From the NCBI RefSeq assembly GCF_040676675.1, contig NZ_JBFAPK010000025.1:1-64000 (forward strand): a stretch of DNA of 64,000 nucleotides, written 5' to 3'. The notes beneath the pieces are model-generated. The model was not told where the DNA came from. It made no database searches and saw only the letters and a list, made by a program, of their open reading frames with translations. Source of the stretch: JBFAPK01 sp040676675. GTDB taxonomy: Bacteria; Actinomycetota; Actinomycetes; Mycobacteriales; Micromonosporaceae. Within the stretch, counting starts at the first letter, position 1. Each line of letters starts with the position of its first letter. Shown here piece after piece: positions 1 to 8,206 of this stretch. Both the position numbers and the translations under genes were made by a program.

Positions 1-1
1 C

Positions 2-265
2 CACGTCTTCGCGCTCGAGGCGGCGACCCCGATCGAGAACGAGGTGGACCGGCTCGACGTGCTGTACGGCTTCCGGCCGGCCACCCCTCCCGCGGTTCCG
101 CGCGCTGAGCGGTGCGGTCAGACCTTCGCCTTGCCGAGGATCCGGTTCACTGTTGTCCCGCAGACCGGACACTTGCCCTTGGCCATGTTCATCCCGGTCT
201 TCGAGACCTCGACCGTGCCCTCGAAGTCGCGCTTCTCCTTGCACTTCACGCAGTACCCGTTGTAA
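2..265 (+). CDS. C-terminal end of an unidentified protein (partial)
   Basis: The reading frame starting at base 2 is open from the window edge. Its first 35 or so codons have strong G/C third positions and a protein-like mix of acidic and hydrophobic residues (NEVDRLDVLYGFRP), so the 3-prime end of a rightward gene probably enters here. The only in-frame stop is the TAA at 263-265, which would make the gene run antisense through the whole DUF5679 gene. The true end may therefore be earlier if there is a frameshift or sequencing error. I do not recognise the family and assign no function. Confidence 0.35.
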   Translation, partial: HVFALEAATPIENEVDRLDVLYGFRPATPPAVPRAERCGQTFALPRIRFTVVPQTGHLPLAMFIPVFETSTVPSKSRFSLHFTQYPL

Positions 266-285
266 GTCTGGGCCGTTTCGGCCAC
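118..285 (-). CDS. DUF5679 family small zinc-ribbon-like protein
   Basis: A 55-residue protein starting at GTG 285, with a GGAGG-type ribosome binding site about five bases upstream (complement of 291-295). It reads MAETAQTYNGYCVKCKEKRD and later has GKCPVCG. The two CxxC pairs (CVKC and CPVC) fit a single small zinc ribbon. The overall pattern, with Lys-rich linkers and an NRILGKAKV-like tail, matches the DUF5679 family of actinobacteria. The function of that family is unknown; nucleic-acid or ribosome binding is possible but is inference. It is convergent with the partial gene at the window edge. Confidence 0.85.
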   Translation of the reverse strand: MAETAQTYNGYCVKCKEKRDFEGTVEVSKTGMNMAKGKCPVCGTTVNRILGKAKV

Positions 286-797
286 GATGCCCTCCTAGTC
301 CTAATCCGTCCGGATCTGCTGATCCCGACGGGGCGCCCGGCGGCGGGCCACGCGGCTCCGACGCCTGGGAATTGTTCCGCGGCCACCTCGTGACCGCCGG
401 TCCGCGGACCCTACCCAGGTCGGGGCGGTTCCATGCGAGCCATGCATCGACACTGTGAGGAAGCCGACGACGAGAGTGTGCATGCCGGAATAGGTCGGAT
501 AAGTCAGTTTCGCAGGGACACGCCGGGTGAACCGCTCAAGATGGCCCGGGGGAGGTCCCCTGAGGTTACGGGCCGTGATCGACTAAGTTGGCGGAAGTCG
601 GGTCGGACCGCGCCGGGCGAACGGTATTTCGGAACCCCGATACCTTCGTTGAAGAATCCTCAACAAATTTTTTTGGGACACCCGACCATCAATTTGTACT
701 TTTCCGGCACCCCCCGGCGCGTTGACTCTTGCGGTGAGCAGGTCAAAGCGCATTAGCTTTCCTTCGTGAACGGAACCCGGGGCGACGCGGGCCGATA
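286..797. other. Gene-free region with possible structured RNA and AT-rich promoter zone
   Basis: No convincing gene lies in these 512 bases. GC content drops from about 430 onward and is lowest at 640-710. The stretch 520-625 holds two similar 13-base elements (GCCGGGTGAACCG at 522 and GCCGGGCGAACGG at 612). A hairpin with arms GGTAT/ATACC (623-644) is followed by a short GTTGA/TCAAC hairpin (648-664) and seven T residues (668-674). This layout resembles the 3-prime end of a small transcript. The remainder (675-797) should contain the promoter of the peptidase gene at 798, but I see no clear -35/-10 pair. Confidence 0.4.
648..674 (+). terminator. Possible intrinsic terminator (short hairpin plus T7)
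   Basis: Arms GTTGA (648-652) and TCAAC (660-664) enclose seven bases and are followed after three A residues by a run of seven T. The stem is only five base pairs, so it would be weak alone. T-runs of this length are rare in this GC-rich sequence, which makes chance less likely. Confidence 0.35.
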
Positions 798-1337
798 ATG
801 GCTGGGGCGCGGAAGCCGGTCGTAGAGGTACGGCGCAGCGAGCGTCGGCGCCGGACGGTGTCCGCCTACCGGGACGGCGAACGCGTGGTCGTCCTCATCC
901 CGGACCAGTTCTCCCGGGCCGAAGAGAGCGAGTGGGTGGACCGCATGCTCGCCCGCCTCGCCGCCAAGGAGGAGCGTTACGGCTGCTCCGACGAGGAGCT
1001 GTTCGCGCGGGCCCGCCGCCTGATCGACCGGTACCTGCACGAGCACGGCCGCGCCGCCGTACCGGTCAGCGTCCGCTGGGTGACCAACCAGAACGGCCGT
1101 TGGGGCTCCTGCACCCCGGCGGACCGGACCATCCGCATCTCGCACCGGATCCAGGACATGCCGGACTGGGTCATCGACTACGTCCTCCTGCACGAGCTGG
1201 CGCACCTGGTGGTGCCGAGCCACAACGCCCGGTTCTGGGCGCTCGTGGGCCGGTACCCGAAGGCGGAGCGCGCCCGGGGCTACCTGGAGGGGGTCGCCGC
1301 CGCGGCCGGGCTGGTGCTCGCCGACGACACCGCCTGA
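798..1337 (+). CDS. YgjP/SprT-like metallopeptidase (DUF45, M48-like fold)
   Basis: A 179-residue cytosolic protein without signal peptide. The zinc-binding motif is HELAH at residues 132-136 (His132, Glu133, His136), followed by a third His at 142 in PSHNARF. This HExxH-x5-H spacing is that of the YgjP/DUF45 metal-dependent hydrolases. A conserved NGRWGSCT segment lies about 25 residues before the motif, also typical of the family. The natural substrate is unknown. It is the first gene of a rightward pair with the gene at 1384. The ATG at 798 has no strong ribosome binding site, but it starts exactly where coding bias begins. Confidence 0.85.
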   Translation: MAGARKPVVEVRRSERRRRTVSAYRDGERVVVLIPDQFSRAEESEWVDRMLARLAAKEERYGCSDEELFARARRLIDRYLHEHGRAAVPVSVRWVTNQNGRWGSCTPADRTIRISHRIQDMPDWVIDYVLLHELAHLVVPSHNARFWALVGRYPKAERARGYLEGVAAAAGLVLADDTA

Positions 1338-1383
1338 TCCGCCCGCGGGACCGCCCCGCCGCATCACCCGCTACCGTCGGCGC

Positions 1384-1989
1384 ATGGCGCGACGAGTGGT
1401 GGTGGCTCTGCTCGGCCCGGTCGGTTGGGCGCCGCCCGGCATCGATCCGGAATCCTGGCGGGCCGCCCTGGCCGAGGACGTGGTCGACCTGATCGCCACG
1501 CTCAACGAGGTGGAGCCGGCGCTCGCGGCGACCGCCGCCGAACGACCGCTGGCGGACGCCGTCTCGTGGCCGGGCATGCCGGTGTACGACCTGCCCGACC
1601 GTACCGTCAACGCCGTGCTCGCCGCCGCGGCGGCCGACGGGTACGACCAGGCCGCCGTGATCGCCGCGGACGCGCCCGACCTGCCCGGGTTGGTCGTCGG
1701 CAAGCTGCTGCGGCCGCTGACCAGCCGGGCTGTGGCCGTGGCCCCGGACGGCTCGGGCCGGGGTGGCCTGCTCGGGCTGGCGGCGCGGCTGCCCGCGCCG
1801 GAGTGGTTGCCGGCCGTGGAGCTCGACGGGGTGGTCACACCCGCGGGGCTGCGAGCCGGGGCGCCGCGTCCCGCCGAGGTCGCGGTGACCCCGTCCTGGC
1901 GCCGGCTGCGCGGCCCCGCGGACCTGGCCACGCTCGACCCGATGGTGGAGGGCTGGGACGCGACCCGGGTGCTGCTCTCCGCGCCGTAG
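1384..1989 (+). CDS. DUF2064/CofC-like nucleotidyltransferase-type protein
   Basis: A 201-residue protein lying 46 bases after the peptidase gene. The centre holds AVIAADAPDLPG, which resembles the acidic metal/nucleotide-binding element of the GT-A/CofC/TIGR04282 (DUF2064) nucleotidyltransferase-like fold, followed by a Gly-rich stretch (SGRGGLLGLAARLP). The N-terminal signature for NTP binding is degenerate: MARRVVVALLGPVGW lacks the usual LAGGxxxRMG loop. The protein may be a divergent or inactive transferase. The fold call is moderate and the substrate is unknown. Confidence 0.55.
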   Translation: MARRVVVALLGPVGWAPPGIDPESWRAALAEDVVDLIATLNEVEPALAATAAERPLADAVSWPGMPVYDLPDRTVNAVLAAAAADGYDQAAVIAADAPDLPGLVVGKLLRPLTSRAVAVAPDGSGRGGLLGLAARLPAPEWLPAVELDGVVTPAGLRAGAPRPAEVAVTPSWRRLRGPADLATLDPMVEGWDATRVLLSAP

Positions 1990-2064
1990 CCGCCGCCCGC
2001 CCTGGAACGGGCGGAGGAGCCGGGAGCCGGGCCGGCGGTCGTGCCGCCGGCCCGGCGTTCCGAG

Positions 2065-3339
2065 TCAGGAGGCGTCCGGCTTCTCCCCGCCGGCGCCCGG
2101 CTCGTCGCCGGCCTCGCCGAGCTGGTCGAAGTCGAAGTCGTCGAGGTCGCCCAGGTCGAGCTGGGCGCGGGCGAACGCCTCCGGGTCGGCGAAGTCGTCC
2201 CCGGAGGGGAGCAGGTCCGGGTGGCCCCAGAGGGCGTCCCGGCCGGCGATGCCCCGGTGCTCGGTCAGCGCGGCCCAGAGCGCGGCGGCCTCGCGCAGCC
2301 GCCGTGGGCGCAGCTCCAACCCGACCAGGGCCACGAAGGTCTGCTCGGCGGGACCGCCGGCGGCGCGGCGACGGCGGAACGCCTCGGCGAGCCGGACCAC
2401 GTTGGGCAGCCGGTCGCCGGCGGCGCTGTCGACCACGTGGCAGACCCAGCCCTCGACCAGGGCCAGCGCGGTCTCCAGCCGGGCCAGGGACGCCTTCTGC
2501 GCCGGGGTGTCCTCCGGGGTGAAGATGCCTTCGAGCGCCATCGCCTGGAGGGACTCGGGGTTGCTCGGGTCGACCCGACCCATCGCCTCCTCGATCGCCT
2601 CGCGGTTGACCGTGATGCCCGCGGCGTACAGCTCCACCGCGCTCAGCACGTGCCCGCGCAGCCACGGTACGTGTTCGAAGAGCCGCTGGTGGGCCGCCTC
2701 GCGCAGCGCCACGTAGAGGCGTACCTCGTCCTCGGGCAGCTCCAGACCGCTGCCGTACTCGCGGATGTTCGCCGGCAGCAGGGCGGCCGTACCGGCCGGG
2801 CCGAGCGGCAGCCCGATCTCGCCGGCGGAGAGCACCTCGGCGGCGAGCGACCCGAGTGCCTGACCGAGTTGCCCGCCGAAGAGGGCGCCACCGAGCGTGG
2901 CGACCATGGACTGCATCGGGCCGAGTTGGGCCCGCGCCTCCGGCGGTACCAGGTCGCCCATCGCGCCGACCATCCGCGCCGCGACCGGGTCGCAGAGCTT
3001 GCGCCAGACGTCGAGGGTCTTGTAGATCCACTCGTTGCGGTTCCAGGCGACCGAGGTGTGGATGCCGGAGGGCAGCGCCGAGGTGGGCTCAAGCCACAGG
3101 TCGGCCAGGCGCAACGCCTCCTCGACGGCGTTGCGCTCGTACGGCGTGACCGCCGGATCGCCCGCCGAGGCGAGCTGGCTCGCCGCTACCTGACGGGCCA
3201 GGTCCCAGTTGACCGGGCCGCTGCCCGGCGCGGCGAACAGCTGCTGGAGCTGCGCCATGAACTGCTGCATCTGGGCGGGATCATTGGGGTCGGGCGGCTG
3301 GCCGCCCGGTAGCGCGAAGCCGAACGGGATATCAGGCAC
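2065..3339 (-). CDS. Zincin-like metallopeptidase type 2 family protein (DUF2342/TIGR03624)
   Basis: A 424-residue protein, start taken as GTG 3339 (MPDIPFGFALPGG). Upstream in-frame residues look non-coding. The N-terminus is rich in Pro/Gln/Met (DPAQMQQFMAQLQQLFA). The middle has EAAHQRLFEHVPWLRGHV, the characteristic His-containing segment of the zincin_2 family found throughout actinobacteria. The acidic C-terminal tail (DLGDLDDFDFDQLGEAGDE) is probably disordered. It is divergent from the PDZ protease gene at 3453 with 113 bases between. The same trio (zincin-like, PDZ protease, UPF0182) occurs as Rv3195-Rv3194c-Rv3193c in Mycobacterium tuberculosis. Enzymatic activity is not established for the family. 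Confidence 0.82.
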   Translation of the reverse strand: MPDIPFGFALPGGQPPDPNDPAQMQQFMAQLQQLFAAPGSGPVNWDLARQVAASQLASAGDPAVTPYERNAVEEALRLADLWLEPTSALPSGIHTSVAWNRNEWIYKTLDVWRKLCDPVAARMVGAMGDLVPPEARAQLGPMQSMVATLGGALFGGQLGQALGSLAAEVLSAGEIGLPLGPAGTAALLPANIREYGSGLELPEDEVRLYVALREAAHQRLFEHVPWLRGHVLSAVELYAAGITVNREAIEEAMGRVDPSNPESLQAMALEGIFTPEDTPAQKASLARLETALALVEGWVCHVVDSAAGDRLPNVVRLAEAFRRRRAAGGPAEQTFVALVGLELRPRRLREAAALWAALTEHRGIAGRDALWGHPDLLPSGDDFADPEAFARAQLDLGDLDDFDFDQLGEAGDEPGAGGEKPDAS

Positions 3340-3452
3340 GACACCTACGGTACGCGTGCCACCCCGCGAAACGCCGTCCCCGGCGTTGCGCTCAGGGCGA
3401 AGTCCGGGTCGTCCCGGGGGCACCCCGGGTCGCGCTCGGTACGCTCTGGCGC

Positions 3453-4469
3453 ATGAAACGTCGCGGCGTCACGGTCCTCCTCGGCGCGCTGGTCACCCTG
3501 CTGCTCAGCATCGGTGTGCTCGCGGCACCCATCCCGTACGTGGTGTTGGGGCCCGGGCCGACGGTGAACACGCTGGGCGACTCCGACGGCAAGCCGGTGA
3601 TCCAGGTTTCCGGGCGGGAGACCTCCACCTCGGCCGGGCAGCTCCGGCTGACCACGGTGGGCGTCCAGCCGGACCCGAAGCTGCTCGCGGCGATCGTCGG
3701 CTGGTTCTCGGCCGACGAGGCCGTGGTGCCGCGCGAGTTGATCTACCCGCCGGGCCAGTCCGAGCAGCAGGTGGAGCAGCGCAACGCCGAGGACTTCGCG
3801 GCCTCGCAGTCCAGCGCGGAGACCGCGGCCCTGCGCGAGCTGGGCTTCCCGGTGCAGGTGGTGGTCAAGGAGGTCACCGCGGACGGCCCCTCGGCCGGGG
3901 TGCTGCGGGCCGGCGACGTGATCACCGCGGTCGACGGGCAGGAGGTGACGGTCGGCCAGAAGCTCACCGAGCTGGTCCGGGCCAAGCCGGCCGGTACGGC
4001 CCGCACCGTCGCCTACCTCCGCGACGGCAAGCCGGCCACCGCGACCATCACGAGCCGGGCGCAGGACGGTACGCCCCGGATCGGGGTCACCATCGAGCAG
4101 CGGCAGCCGCACCCGTTCGAACTCAAGATCGATCTCAACGACATCGGCGGCCCGAGCGCCGGCCTGATGTTCGCCCTCGGGATCATCGACAAGCTCCGCA
4201 CGGACGTGGACCTGACCGGTGGGAAGATCATCGCCGGTACGGGCACCATCGACGACGAGGGTCGGGTCGGGCCGATCGGCGGCATCCCGCAGAAGCTCGT
4301 GGGCGCCAAGCACGCCGGCGCGAAGGTCTTCCTCGTACCGGCCGACAACTGCGCGGAGGCGGTGCGCAACCCGCAGCCCGGCCTGCCCATGATCAAAATT
4401 GCCACGCTCGACGACGCGCTCTCGGCGCTGGACACCCTGCGAGCGGGCGGTCAACCTCCACGTTGCTGA
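3453..4469 (+). CDS. Membrane-anchored PDZ/Lon-type Ser-Lys protease (YlbL family)
   Basis: A 338-residue protein. Residues 5-25 form one membrane anchor (VTVLLGALVTLLLSIGVL), so the rest is extracytoplasmic. A PDZ domain spans roughly 130-205 (GPSAGVLRAGDVITAVDG). The C-terminal Lon-type protease domain carries the nucleophile Ser235 in GGPSAG and a Lys at 281 in GGIPQK. The spacing of about 45 matches the Ser-Lys dyad of Bacillus YlbL. The likely role is cell-envelope protein processing. The start is the ATG at 3453, just before the anchor. It is followed 128 bases later by the UPF0182 gene. Confidence 0.88.
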   Translation: MKRRGVTVLLGALVTLLLSIGVLAAPIPYVVLGPGPTVNTLGDSDGKPVIQVSGRETSTSAGQLRLTTVGVQPDPKLLAAIVGWFSADEAVVPRELIYPPGQSEQQVEQRNAEDFAASQSSAETAALRELGFPVQVVVKEVTADGPSAGVLRAGDVITAVDGQEVTVGQKLTELVRAKPAGTARTVAYLRDGKPATATITSRAQDGTPRIGVTIEQRQPHPFELKIDLNDIGGPSAGLMFALGIIDKLRTDVDLTGGKIIAGTGTIDDEGRVGPIGGIPQKLVGAKHAGAKVFLVPADNCAEAVRNPQPGLPMIKIATLDDALSALDTLRAGGQPPRC

Positions 4470-4597
4470 CCGTCACGCTGGCCTGGTCAGTGACGCTCAG
4501 GAAGACCCCGTACGCTAAGCCGTCTAGGGCGAGGCCGGTGGAACACGGCCTCGGTGCCTGATCGGAGCCGGTCACCCTCGAGCGTGCGGAGCCAACA

Positions 4598-7500
4598 GTG
4601 GTCATGCGTAGCAGTCCTCTACCGAGAATGAGCCGGCGCGGCCGCGTCACGGTCGGCGTGCTGCTCGCGGTCTTCCTGCTCTTCACCCTGCTCGGCTGGG
4701 GTGTGCAGGCATGGACGGACTGGCTGTGGTTCCAGGAGGTCGACTACACCCAGGTCTTCACCGGGGTGCTGGTCACCCGGGTACTGCTCTTCGTGGCGGC
4801 GGCGCTCGCGATGGCCGTCATGATCGGTGGCAACCTCTGGCTGGCGTACCGGCTCCGCCCGACCCTGCGTCCGCCCTCGGCGGAGCAGGCCACGCTGGAG
4901 CGATACCGGCAGGTCCTGTCGCCGCGGATCGGCACCTGGATCACGCTGCTGGCGGTCGTCGTCGGGCTCTTCGCCGGTCTCTCCGCGCAGAGCCGGTGGA
5001 GCCAGTGGCTGCTCTTCCGCAACGCGCAGACCTTCGGGGTGGAGGATCCTGAGTTCAAGGTCGACATCGGCTTCTACGTCTTTCAGTACCCGTTCTGGCG
5101 CTACCTGCTGGCGCTCGGCTTCACCGCGGTCGTGCTGGCCGTGATCGGCTCGCTCGCCATGCACTACATCTTCGGCGGGGTGCGGCTGCAGGGGGTCGGC
5201 GACCGGATGACCGGCGCGGCGCGGGCCCACCTGACCACCCTGGTGGCGGTCTTCGTGCTCTTCAAGGCCGTCGCGTACGTGCTCGACCGGCGGGCCATGC
5301 TGCTGGAGTACAACGAGGGCGCCAAGCTGTACGGCGCCGGCTACGCCGACATCAACGCGCTGCTGCCGGCCAAGGAGATCCTCGCCTACATCTCGATCGT
5401 CGTGGCGATCGCGATCATCATCTTCTCCAACGCGGTGATGCGAAACCTGGTCTGGCCGGGCATCTCGCTGGCCCTGCTCGGCGTCTCGGCGGTGGCGATC
5501 GGCGGCATCTACCCGTGGGCGGTGCAGACCTTCGAGGTCAAGCCGAGCGCGCGGGACAAGGAGGCGCCGTACATCGAGCGCAGCATCCGGGCGACCCGGG
5601 ACGCGTTCGGGCTGACCGCCACGGCGTCGACGCCGTACGCCGCGGCGAACCTGACCCCGCCGGCCTCCCTGGCCACCGACACCAGCGTGGTGCAGAACAC
5701 CCGGCTGCTCGACCCGCAGCTGGTCTCCCAGACCTACACCCAGCTCCAGCAGGTCCGGGGCTTCTACGACTTCGGCGAGAAGCTCGACATCGACCGCTAC
5801 GCGGTCAACGGCAGGACCCAGGACTTCGTGGTCGGGATGCGGGAGATCAATTACGGCGCGCTGACCGAGCAGCAGAGCAACTGGATCAACCGGCACACCA
5901 TCTACACCCACGGGTACGGCCTGGTCGGCGCGCCGGCCAACCAGGTGGTCTGCGGCGGTCAGCCGTACTTCGTCTCCGGGTTCCTCGGCGAGCGCTCCAA
6001 GGACGCCTGCTCGTCGGCGAGCGAGCAGATCCCCGTCGAGCAGCCGCGGATCTACTACGGCGAGCAGATGGACGACAGCGACTACGCGATCGTCGGGCAG
6101 ACCGACTCGAAGCGCAACGTCGAGTTCGACCGCCCCACCGGGGCCGGCGGCGAGCAGTACACGACCTACGACGGCGAGGGCGGGGTCAAGATCGGCTCCT
6201 TCACCCGCCGGCTGCTCTACGCGATCAAGGAACAGGAGAGCAACTTCCTGCTCTCCGCGGCGGTCAACGACAACTCGAAGCTGCTCTACGTACGCAATCC
6301 GCGGGACCGGGTCGAGAAGGTGGCGCCGTTCCTGACGCTCGACGGCGACCCGTACCCGGCCGTGGTGGACGGGCGGATCCAGTGGATCGTGGACGGCTAC
6401 ACCACCGCCGCCACCTACCCCTACGCCGAACAGGTGAACCTGCAGTCCGAGACGGCCGACGAGCTGACCGGCCGGGGCACCTTCCAGCTCGCCCGGGAGA
6501 ACGTCAACTACATCCGCAACTCGGTGAAGGCGACCGTCGACGCGTACGACGGCACGGTCAAGCTCTACCAGTTCGACGACACCGACCCGGTGCTCAAGGC
6601 GTGGAACAAGGCGTTTGGCGGGGACCTCGTGATCCCCAAGTCGCAGATCCCGCCGGAGCTGGCCGCGCACTTCCGCTACCCGGCCGACCTGTTCAAGGTG
6701 CAGCGCAACCTGCTGGCGAAGTTCCACGTCACCGACGCCGGTGACTTCTTCTCCGGGCAGGACTTCTGGGAGGTCCCGAACGTCCCGGACGCGCCGGACA
6801 CCGGCCAGAAGCAGCCGCCGTACTACCTGCTGACCCAGTTCCCCGGGCAGGACGGGCCGCGCTTCCAGCTCACCTCGGCGGTCACCCCGCTGGGGCGGCA
6901 GAACCTCGCGGCGCTGATCTCCGGCTCGTACGTCGACGGGCGGCCGAAGCTGGAGGTGCTGGAGCTGCCGGACCAGACGGTGGTCTCGGGTCCGGTCCAG
7001 GTGCACCAGCAGATGACCAACAACGCCAACATCCGGCAGCAGATCAGCCAGTTGCAGGCCGACGGCAAGGCCCAGGTCCAGTACGGCAACCTGCTCTCGC
7101 TGCCGTTCGGCGACGGCATGCTCTACGTCGAGCCGGTCTACGTGAAGACCAACCAGCAGGACGCCTATCCGGTGCTCCAGCGGGTGCTGCTGTCGTACGG
7201 CGACGGCGGCTCGTACGTGGTGCTCGCGAACAACCTCCAGGACGGCATCAAACAGCTCGTCGAGCAGGGCAAACAGGCGGGCACGGGCAACAACCCGCCG
7301 CCGCCGGCCACCGGCAACAACCCGCCGCCGGGCAACGTGCCGCCGCTCACCGGCGAGCTGGCCGACGCCGCGAACAAGCTCCAGGCGGCCATCGCCGAGG
7401 TGAAGGCGGCGCAGACCTCCGGCGACTTCGAGCGGTACGGGCGGGCGCTCAAGGGCCTCGACGAGGCGATGACGGCGTTCCAGGCGGCCCAGAAGGCGGC

Positions 7501-7606
7501 GGCCCCGCCGCCGGCGCCGCCCAGCCCCTCGGGCAGCCCGTCGCCGAGCGGCGCGCCCGGCGGCTCGGCGCCCCCGGCGAGCCCGAACCCGACGGCGAGC
7601 AGCTGA
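4598..7606 (+). CDS. UPF0182 family large membrane protein
   Basis: A 1002-residue protein with GTG start at 4598. The first 310 residues contain about seven hydrophobic segments (for example VTVGVLLAVFLLFTLLGWGV near residue 15). A large extracytoplasmic part follows, beginning around AVQTFEVKPSARDKEAPYI. The C-terminus has a low-complexity Pro/Ser tail (after residue 960) preceded by an Ala-rich helical stretch. Length and architecture match COG1615/UPF0182 proteins of actinobacteria and cyanobacteria. The function is not established. The gene is followed by a GC-rich hairpin. Confidence 0.88.
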   Translation: MVMRSSPLPRMSRRGRVTVGVLLAVFLLFTLLGWGVQAWTDWLWFQEVDYTQVFTGVLVTRVLLFVAAALAMAVMIGGNLWLAYRLRPTLRPPSAEQATLERYRQVLSPRIGTWITLLAVVVGLFAGLSAQSRWSQWLLFRNAQTFGVEDPEFKVDIGFYVFQYPFWRYLLALGFTAVVLAVIGSLAMHYIFGGVRLQGVGDRMTGAARAHLTTLVAVFVLFKAVAYVLDRRAMLLEYNEGAKLYGAGYADINALLPAKEILAYISIVVAIAIIIFSNAVMRNLVWPGISLALLGVSAVAIGGIYPWAVQTFEVKPSARDKEAPYIERSIRATRDAFGLTATASTPYAAANLTPPASLATDTSVVQNTRLLDPQLVSQTYTQLQQVRGFYDFGEKLDIDRYAVNGRTQDFVVGMREINYGALTEQQSNWINRHTIYTHGYGLVGAPANQVVCGGQPYFVSGFLGERSKDACSSASEQIPVEQPRIYYGEQMDDSDYAIVGQTDSKRNVEFDRPTGAGGEQYTTYDGEGGVKIGSFTRRLLYAIKEQESNFLLSAAVNDNSKLLYVRNPRDRVEKVAPFLTLDGDPYPAVVDGRIQWIVDGYTTAATYPYAEQVNLQSETADELTGRGTFQLARENVNYIRNSVKATVDAYDGTVKLYQFDDTDPVLKAWNKAFGGDLVIPKSQIPPELAAHFRYPADLFKVQRNLLAKFHVTDAGDFFSGQDFWEVPNVPDAPDTGQKQPPYYLLTQFPGQDGPRFQLTSAVTPLGRQNLAALISGSYVDGRPKLEVLELPDQTVVSGPVQVHQQMTNNANIRQQISQLQADGKAQVQYGNLLSLPFGDGMLYVEPVYVKTNQQDAYPVLQRVLLSYGDGGSYVVLANNLQDGIKQLVEQGKQAGTGNNPPPPATGNNPPPGNVPPLTGELADAANKLQAAIAEVKAAQTSGDFERYGRALKGLDEAMTAFQAAQKAAAPPPAPPSPSGSPSPSGAPGGSAPPASPNPTASS

Positions 7607-7630
7607 CCCGGATCCCAGCTGACCCGGTCG

Positions 7631-7657
7631 CGGCCCGGCCGATCTTCGGCCGGGCCG
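7631..7657 (+). terminator. Hairpin after UPF0182 gene
   Basis: Perfect 12-bp arms (7631-7642 and 7646-7657) with a TCT loop, 25 bases after the UPF0182 stop. There is no T-run, as is common for actinobacterial terminators. Confidence 0.55.
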
Positions 7658-7816
7658 GAGTCCGTTCCGGCGCAGCCGACCCGGGAACCCGGGCGGGCGA
7701 GGGCGCCGCGACGCGCCGACCCGGAACGTAAAGCCGCAGTTCAGACGGGGTACGAACGGGGTACTCGGGGTCGTTTTGCGGGCCGGGTACGGGGTGCGCT
7801 AGTGTTAACGGGCCGA

Positions 7817-7890
7817 CGCGGGGTGGAGCAGCTCGGTAGCTCGCTGGGCTCATAACCCAGAGGTCGCAGGTTCAAATCCTGTCCCCGCTA
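7817..7890 (+). tRNA. tRNA-fMet (CAT), copy 1
   Basis: A 74-base cloverleaf with anticodon CAT at 7851-7853. Initiator hallmarks are visible: position 1 is C facing a non-pairing T at 72, and the anticodon stem ends in three consecutive G:C pairs (CTGGG/CCCAG). The T loop is TTCAAAT. The 3-prime CCA is not encoded (next bases CGA). A possible promoter is TTGCGG, 18 bases, TAGTGT upstream. An identical gene lies at 8207. Confidence 0.95.
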
Positions 7891-7894
7891 CGAA

Positions 7895-7938
7895 GATCAA
7901 GGGCTCATCCCGGAGCGTTCGGGATGGGCCCTTGATTC
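7895..7938 (+). terminator. Terminator hairpin after tRNA-fMet copy 1
   Basis: Long near-perfect arms (7895-7912 and 7920-7938, one G-T pair) with a seven-base loop, directly after the tRNA. There is no T-tract. Confidence 0.75.
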
Positions 7939-7948
7939 GTCTCCGGCC

Positions 7949-8002
7949 CGATCCGCCGCGCCCAGCCGATCCGCCGCGCCCAGCCGATCCGCCGCGCCCA
8001 GC
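7949..8002. repeat. Three tandem copies of an 18-bp unit
   Basis: The unit CGATCCGCCGCGCCCAGC occurs three times without change at 7949-7966, 7967-7984 and 7985-8002. As a multiple of three it keeps the leftward reading frame open, giving a GAADRL-type repeat in translation. It abuts the possible gene remnant to the right. Confidence 0.9.
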
Positions 8003-8079
8003 CGGGCGAGCCCGGCGCGGGCCCGGGCCTGCTCCTCGCGCTTGTCGATCTCGGTGGCCAGGGCGAGGGCGTCGAGGTG
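7996..8079 (-). pseudogene. Possible remnant of a TPR-type coding sequence between the tRNAs
   Basis: The leftward frame reads HLDALALATEIDKREEQARA, then RAGLARLG. It has strong coding bias and the look of one tetratricopeptide-type helix pair, as found in SARP/TPR regulators (ALATEI-D-x-EQARA-x-GLA). Nothing recognisable lies on either side: downstream the frame runs into the 18-bp repeats and the tRNA terminator, upstream into a hairpin and the second tRNA. I read it as a leftover fragment, not an expressed gene. The family call is inference from one short segment. Confidence 0.35.
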
Positions 8080-8080
8080 G

Positions 8081-8115
8081 CGGGCTGGTACCCCGGACGG
8101 GGGCGTACCAGCCCG
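8081..8115. repeat. Perfect 11-bp inverted repeat (hairpin) between the tRNAs
   Basis: Arms CGGGCTGGTAC (8081-8091) and GTACCAGCCCG (8105-8115) enclose a 13-base GC-rich loop. It lies just upstream, in the leftward sense, of the remnant segment. A terminator or the end of a former mobile element are both possible. Confidence 0.7.
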
Positions 8116-8206
8116 CCTGCTTCGCACCGGAAATGCGGTCGGACTCGTCGCGCCGGGGAATGCGGTCGGAGGCGGTCCGGCCGATGGGGTAAGATCAGTA
8201 CGTCGA

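Noticed and set aside
430..675. c-di-AMP (ydaO) riboswitch idea for the GCCGGGTGAA element
   Set aside because: Only one short element resembles the actinobacterial consensus, the rest of the fold is not recognisable, and the downstream gene is not a cell-wall hydrolase.
433..756. Rightward frame of 107 codons in the first intergenic region
   Set aside because: Codon bias is unlike the surrounding genes and no motif is seen; the region is better explained as RNA or promoter sequence.
4619..7006. Long open leftward frame antisense to the UPF0182 gene
   Set aside because: Shadow of a strongly supported gene; the composition is not protein-like and no family is visible.
7949..8002. CRISPR-like array
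   Set aside because: The three 18-bp units are directly adjacent with no spacers, and no cas genes are present.
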